Source: Bacteroidaceae bacterium
Lineage (GTDB): Bacteria > Bacteroidota > Bacteroidia > Bacteroidales > Bacteroidaceae
Length of the DNA: 38,984 nt
Direction: 5' to 3'
NCBI GenBank assembly: GCA_017619335.1
Contig: JAFZSP010000020.1
Span: forward strand, 1-38,984
Shown piece by piece: positions 36,296-38,984 of the stretch (position 1 is its first letter; the number at the start of each line of letters is the position of its first letter). Made by a program: the position numbers and the translations under genes. A model generated the notes under the pieces. That model made no database searches and was not told the DNA's origin. It saw only the letters and a program-made list of their open reading frames with translations.

Positions 36296-37555
36296 ATGAA
36301 AAAGACAATCTTCTTTCTCTCGGCTCTGCTCTGCTGGGCAGTGACAACAACTGTGTTCACCTCCTGCATCAGCAATGAGGACAACCCGACCCCTGCACCC
36401 ACGCCGACTCCCACGCCGAAGGTTGTGGATCTGGGCACGCTGACCGATGCCTATACGGCCCTGGATGGTCAGACGCTCACCGGAACGCTTGCCAGAGTCG
36501 TTCAAATCACGGTAGCCCCTGGCGCCAGTATCACGCTGGAAGACGTCAGCATCAATGCAGAAGGAGAAGTATATCAGGATAATCCCTTCGCTGGTATAAC
36601 TTGTCTGGGTGATGCCACCATCACGCTCAGCGGTGACAACGTCATCAGAGGTTTCAGTAATTTCTATCCCGCCATTTTCGTTCCCGAAGGTTACACACTC
36701 ACCATCCAGGGCGATGGCTCGTTGGATGTCAAAGGTAGTGGATACTACAACATTATGTGTGCCGCCATCGGCAGCGTCCGTGCTGGTGCTCCCTGTGGTA
36801 ATCTGGTCTTCCTGGGCGGTAAGATCTATGCCGAGGGAGGACGTTACTGTGCTGCTATTGGTGCCAGTTATGCGAGCGTTTGTGGCGACATCACCATTGG
36901 CGGCACGGCAGAGATTACCGTAAACTCCAATGATGGAGCAGGCATCGGCACCGGCTCCGGCCCTTATGAAAATATGTCAATATGTGGCGACATCACCATT
37001 GGTGGACAGGCAAAAGTGGAAGCTATCGGTTTGCCTGCTATCGGTGCTTACTATGTTGCCAAATGCGGGAATATCACTATTGGCGAAGACGCTGATGTCG
37101 TTGCCGAGGGTGTTGATATAGCTCCGGGTATCGGTTGCGGTAGCTCTTATACTTGGTGTAAGGAAATTACTATTAGCGGAGGACATGTCATTGCCAGTTG
37201 CGAAGATTATGGTCCTGGCATCGGCACCAGTTGTGGCGATTATTCCATCTGTGACGGCATCACCATCACAGGCGGCACCATCCTGGCCATCGGTGGAGAA
37301 GACGGTCCCGGTATCGGTTCTGGTCCTGAGAGCGAATTTGGCGTCCCCATTGTCATCACGTCCGGTGCCACCGAAGTCACTACCATTCGCGGTTCCTACG
37401 AGGCCGACTTTATCGGCACAGGAGCGTACGGCACTCGCGGCAGCGTGACCATCGACGGCGTGGAGGATGCCACTCCGGAGAGCACCTTCACCCATTTCGA
37501 ATCTTTCTCATTCGAGTATAGATGGACGATTCTTAATAAAAGTGCTATTTACTGA
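36296..37555 (+). CDS. Lipoprotein with Cys-marked beta-helix-like repeats
   Basis: 419 residues. Lipoprotein signal (ends VFTSC, Cys about 24) followed by acidic SNEDN, which in Bacteroidetes can favour surface export, and a Pro-Thr linker (PTPAPTPTPTP). The body resembles a right-handed beta-helix of the 'carbohydrate-binding, GIGxG' type: TLTIQGDGSLDVKGS, then six units starting with Cys (CGNLVFLGG, CGDITIGG twice, CGNITIG, CKEITISGG, CDGITITGG) spaced 27-34 residues, each with a GIGxG-like turn. The stacked Cys suggests a ladder along one face. The end (FEYRWTILNKSAIY) lacks a sorting motif. Function unknown; glycan or surface binding would fit. It has its own promoter and ends at a strong terminator shared with convergent pyrF. 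Confidence 0.75.
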   Translation: MKKTIFFLSALLCWAVTTTVFTSCISNEDNPTPAPTPTPTPKVVDLGTLTDAYTALDGQTLTGTLARVVQITVAPGASITLEDVSINAEGEVYQDNPFAGITCLGDATITLSGDNVIRGFSNFYPAIFVPEGYTLTIQGDGSLDVKGSGYYNIMCAAIGSVRAGAPCGNLVFLGGKIYAEGGRYCAAIGASYASVCGDITIGGTAEITVNSNDGAGIGTGSGPYENMSICGDITIGGQAKVEAIGLPAIGAYYVAKCGNITIGEDADVVAEGVDIAPGIGCGSSYTWCKEITISGGHVIASCEDYGPGIGTSCGDYSICDGITITGGTILAIGGEDGPGIGSGPESEFGVPIVITSGATEVTTIRGSYEADFIGTGAYGTRGSVTIDGVEDATPESTFTHFESFSFEYRWTILNKSAIY

Positions 37556-37575
37556 GGAAAGCAATAATCTATAAA

Positions 37576-37617
37576 AGGCTTGCCCGTGTCATATCGAAGG
37601 ACACGGGCAAGTTCTTT
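37576..37617 (+). terminator. Strong hairpin between the lipoprotein gene and pyrF
   Basis: Perfect 12-bp arms CTTGCCCGTGTC (37579-37590) and GACACGGGCAAG (37600-37611), with TTCTTTT after it; AAAAGG on the other side makes it usable from the minus strand too. Same hairpin as at 4340-4377 except for one base pair changed on both arms. Confidence 0.85.
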
Positions 37618-37635
37618 TCAGAAACCGGTTGGGGA

Positions 37636-38568
37636 TTAACGGTGTGCAGCCAGGATGGCGGCCATCTGCTGCTGGACTTCGCGGGCTTTCTCGGCGGCCA
37701 CTTCGGCGAAGCGCTCGGTGCTGTCGGCATAGATGATGGCGCGGCTGCTGTTGACGATGAGGCCGCAGTGGTCGTTCCAGCCGTACTTGCAGACTTCTTC
37801 CAGGCTCCCTCCCTGGGCACCGATACCGGGAACCAGCAGGAAGTGGTCGGGTGCCAGACGACGGATATCGGAAAAGGCACTGCCCTGGGTGGCGCCGACG
37901 ACGTACATCAAACATTCAGACGAGGCCCCCTCCAAACCTCCCCGAGGGGAGACTTCCTTTACCCACTGCTGACTTCTTTTGATAACGACTTCAAACAACC
38001 GTTCTCGGGTAGCAGAAGCTGTAGTCTCCCCCTCGGGGTACGAAAGGGTGGCCTGCTGGAAGTCCGCACTCCCTTTGTTGCTGGTCAAGGCCAAGAGTAT
38101 CACCCACTTGTCCTCGTAACCCAGGAAGGGTGTCACGCTGTCTTCTCCCATATAGGGGGCCACCGTGACGGCATCGACGTCCAACTCCTCGAAGAAGGTG
38201 CGGGCGTAGAGCTTGCTCGTGTTGCCAATGTCGCCGCGCTTGGCGTCGGCAATGATGAACTGGTCGGGGTACTGCTGGCGGATGTACTTCACGGTCTTCT
38301 CGAAAGCGATCCAGCCTTTCACGCCGTGGGCTTCGTAGAACGCCAGGTTGGGCTTGAAGGCGATGCAGTAAGGTGCAGTGGCATCAATGATTGCCTTGTT
38401 GAACTCATAGATCGGGTCAAAGCCGGCGCCATCTGTTCCGCTCGCGGCGCCTTCCTGTTTTGCCCGTTCCAGCAGGCACTGTGGCACCTTCTTCAGGTCG
38501 GTGTCCAATCCCACACACAGGAAGCTCTGCTTCCGTTTGATGTTCTCAAATAATTGTTCTCTTGTCAT
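37636..38568 (-). CDS. pyrF: Orotidine 5'-phosphate decarboxylase with inserted segments
   Basis: 310 residues from the ATG at 38568 ([20 protein letters not shown]; the frame runs on upstream through repeats). Type-2 OMP decarboxylase, which makes UMP from OMP. Visible: [21 protein letters not shown] [12 protein letters not shown], catalytic [38 protein letters not shown] and [12 protein letters not shown]. Bacteroides homologues are about 275 residues as I recall; the excess falls in three segments: about 35-50 ([13 protein letters not shown]), 172-187 ([11 protein letters not shown]) and 205-218 ([13 protein letters not shown]). The last two are encoded by family-B elements in opposite orientation; the first by a GGCGCC-rich palindrome. 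All catalytic motifs remain, so the gene is probably active. Confidence 0.9.
   Translation of the reverse strand: MTREQLFENIKRKQSFLCVGLDTDLKKVPQCLLERAKQEGAASGTDGAGFDPIYEFNKAIIDATAPYCIAFKPNLAFYEAHGVKGWIAFEKTVKYIRQQYPDQFIIADAKRGDIGNTSKLYARTFFEELDVDAVTVAPYMGEDSVTPFLGYEDKWVILLALTSNKGSADFQQATLSYPEGETTASATRERLFEVVIKRSQQWVKEVSPRGGLEGASSECLMYVVGATQGSAFSDIRRLAPDHFLLVPGIGAQGGSLEEVCKYGWNDHCGLIVNSSRAIIYADSTERFAEVAAEKAREVQQQMAAILAAHR
37924..38053. repeat. Inverted pair of family-B elements in pyrF
   Basis: 37924-37954: GGCCCCCTCCAAACCTCCCC then GAGGGGAGACT. 38023-38053: AGTCTCCCCCTCGGGGTACG then AAAGGGTGGCC, the inverse orientation. They flank the native helix [13 protein letters not shown], so they look like two separate insertions rather than one mobile unit. 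Confidence 0.75.
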
Positions 38569-38596
38569 AATATGGTCATTAAAAAAATAATTCATT

Positions 38597-38722
38597 GTGG
38601 ATTGACGAGTCAATTGATGTCGATTGACGTCTTCATCACCAGTTGACGTGAATGATGTTTTACTTTGACGTGAATGATGTTTATTTTGGACGTCAATCGT
38701 CGTGAATCTAATCGTCAATCTT
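38597..38722. repeat. TTGACG site cluster with a 22-bp tandem repeat upstream of pyrF
   Basis: TTGACG occurs near 38602, 38624, 38643 and 38665 on the plus strand, and CGTCAA near 38691 and 38713. The copies at 38643 and 38665 belong to two 22-bp tandem units (TTGACGTGAATGATGTTT plus four variable bases). The spacing suggests a protein-binding array, but a slipped repeat is equally possible. No TAnnTTTG box for pyrF was found here. Confidence 0.6.
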
Positions 38723-38761
38723 TCTTTAATCTCATTGTTTCGGTAGAACTTATGTTATTTA

Positions 38762-38984
38762 CTCAAGTTTCGCAAGTAATGCCGTAGGCATTTGATAGGG
38801 GTAGCCAGCCATTTTAATGGCTGGTAATGTGTCAGTTAATGAGATGCGTGCCGTAGGTACGCGATAAGAATCTGTTGTCGCGTACCTAAAGGCACGCGTT
38901 TTCCTCGCCATTGCATACCAGCCAATGAATTGGCTGGCTACCCTTATCATGCCCCTACGGGGCTTTGAATTACAGTGTGTTGGC
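38762..38984. repeat. Composite palindromic repeat R1, copy d (inverted, cut by window end)
   Basis: In reverse orientation to copies a-c: AGTTTCGCAAGTAATGCC, ATGCCGTAGGCAT, CCAGCCATTTTAATGGCTGG, GCGTGCCGTAGGTACGCGA with TCGCGTACCTAAAGGCACGC, CCAGCCAATGAATTGGCTGG, then GCCCCTACGGGGC. Here the CCGTAGG variant is on the other arm from that in copies b and c. Confidence 0.85.

Overview
The window reads as chromosomal DNA of a moderately GC-rich member of the Bacteroidales, most likely Prevotellaceae. This rests on Bacteroidetes-type -7 promoter boxes (TAnnTTTG) in front of many genes, an HU-related protein followed by a 'smalltalk' micro-lipoprotein, ECF sigma/FecR-like/TonB-receptor trios, a C-terminal tail on the GH2 enzyme like those common in Prevotella secreted proteins, and dispersed repeats typical of the group. 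The genus is inference; no rRNA or tRNA gene was seen.

Layout. 1-4.4 kb: small plus-strand genes (SH3-barrel/DUF2693-like protein, a Cys-containing hypothetical, a winged-helix replication-like protein, HU-related protein, smalltalk peptide), each separated by blocks of palindromic repeats. 4.4-6.4 kb (minus): FMN-binding protein and a Tat-type aldo/keto reductase with iron-sulfur motifs, probably one redox operon. 6.8-10.2 kb (minus): a large Dna2-like nuclease-helicase with an abrupt internal change of base composition. 10.4-11.5 kb (plus): a REP-associated tyrosine transposase (RAYT) with an extra C-terminal domain. 11.6-16.6 kb (minus): SNF2/SWIM helicase, leuB and leuA in one transcription unit; leuC and leuD are not in the window. 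16.8-25.7 kb (plus): GH51 arabinofuranosidase, membrane pyrophosphatase and a giant GH2 beta-galactosidase. 26-34.6 kb (minus): two tandem, paralogous ECF sigma / mini anti-sigma / STN-type outer-membrane receptor operons. 34.6-36.3 kb: repeats and a decayed rhuM gene. 36.3-37.6 kb (plus): a lipoprotein with a Cys-marked beta-helix-like repeat. 37.6-38.6 kb (minus): pyrF. The window begins and ends in oppositely oriented copies of the same composite palindromic repeat.

The most unusual feature is the repeat biology. At least three families of short palindromic elements lie between genes and also in frame inside genes: the FMN-binding protein, both receptors, one anti-sigma factor (twice), pyrF (two or three times), the replication-like protein and the RAYT itself. 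They fall at inter-domain linkers, juxtamembrane segments or apparent loops and keep the reading frame open. The two mini anti-sigma factors carry unrelated repeats in the same periplasmic linker. One copy doubles as a transcription terminator. A resident RAYT makes it reasonable to ask whether it mobilises any of these families.
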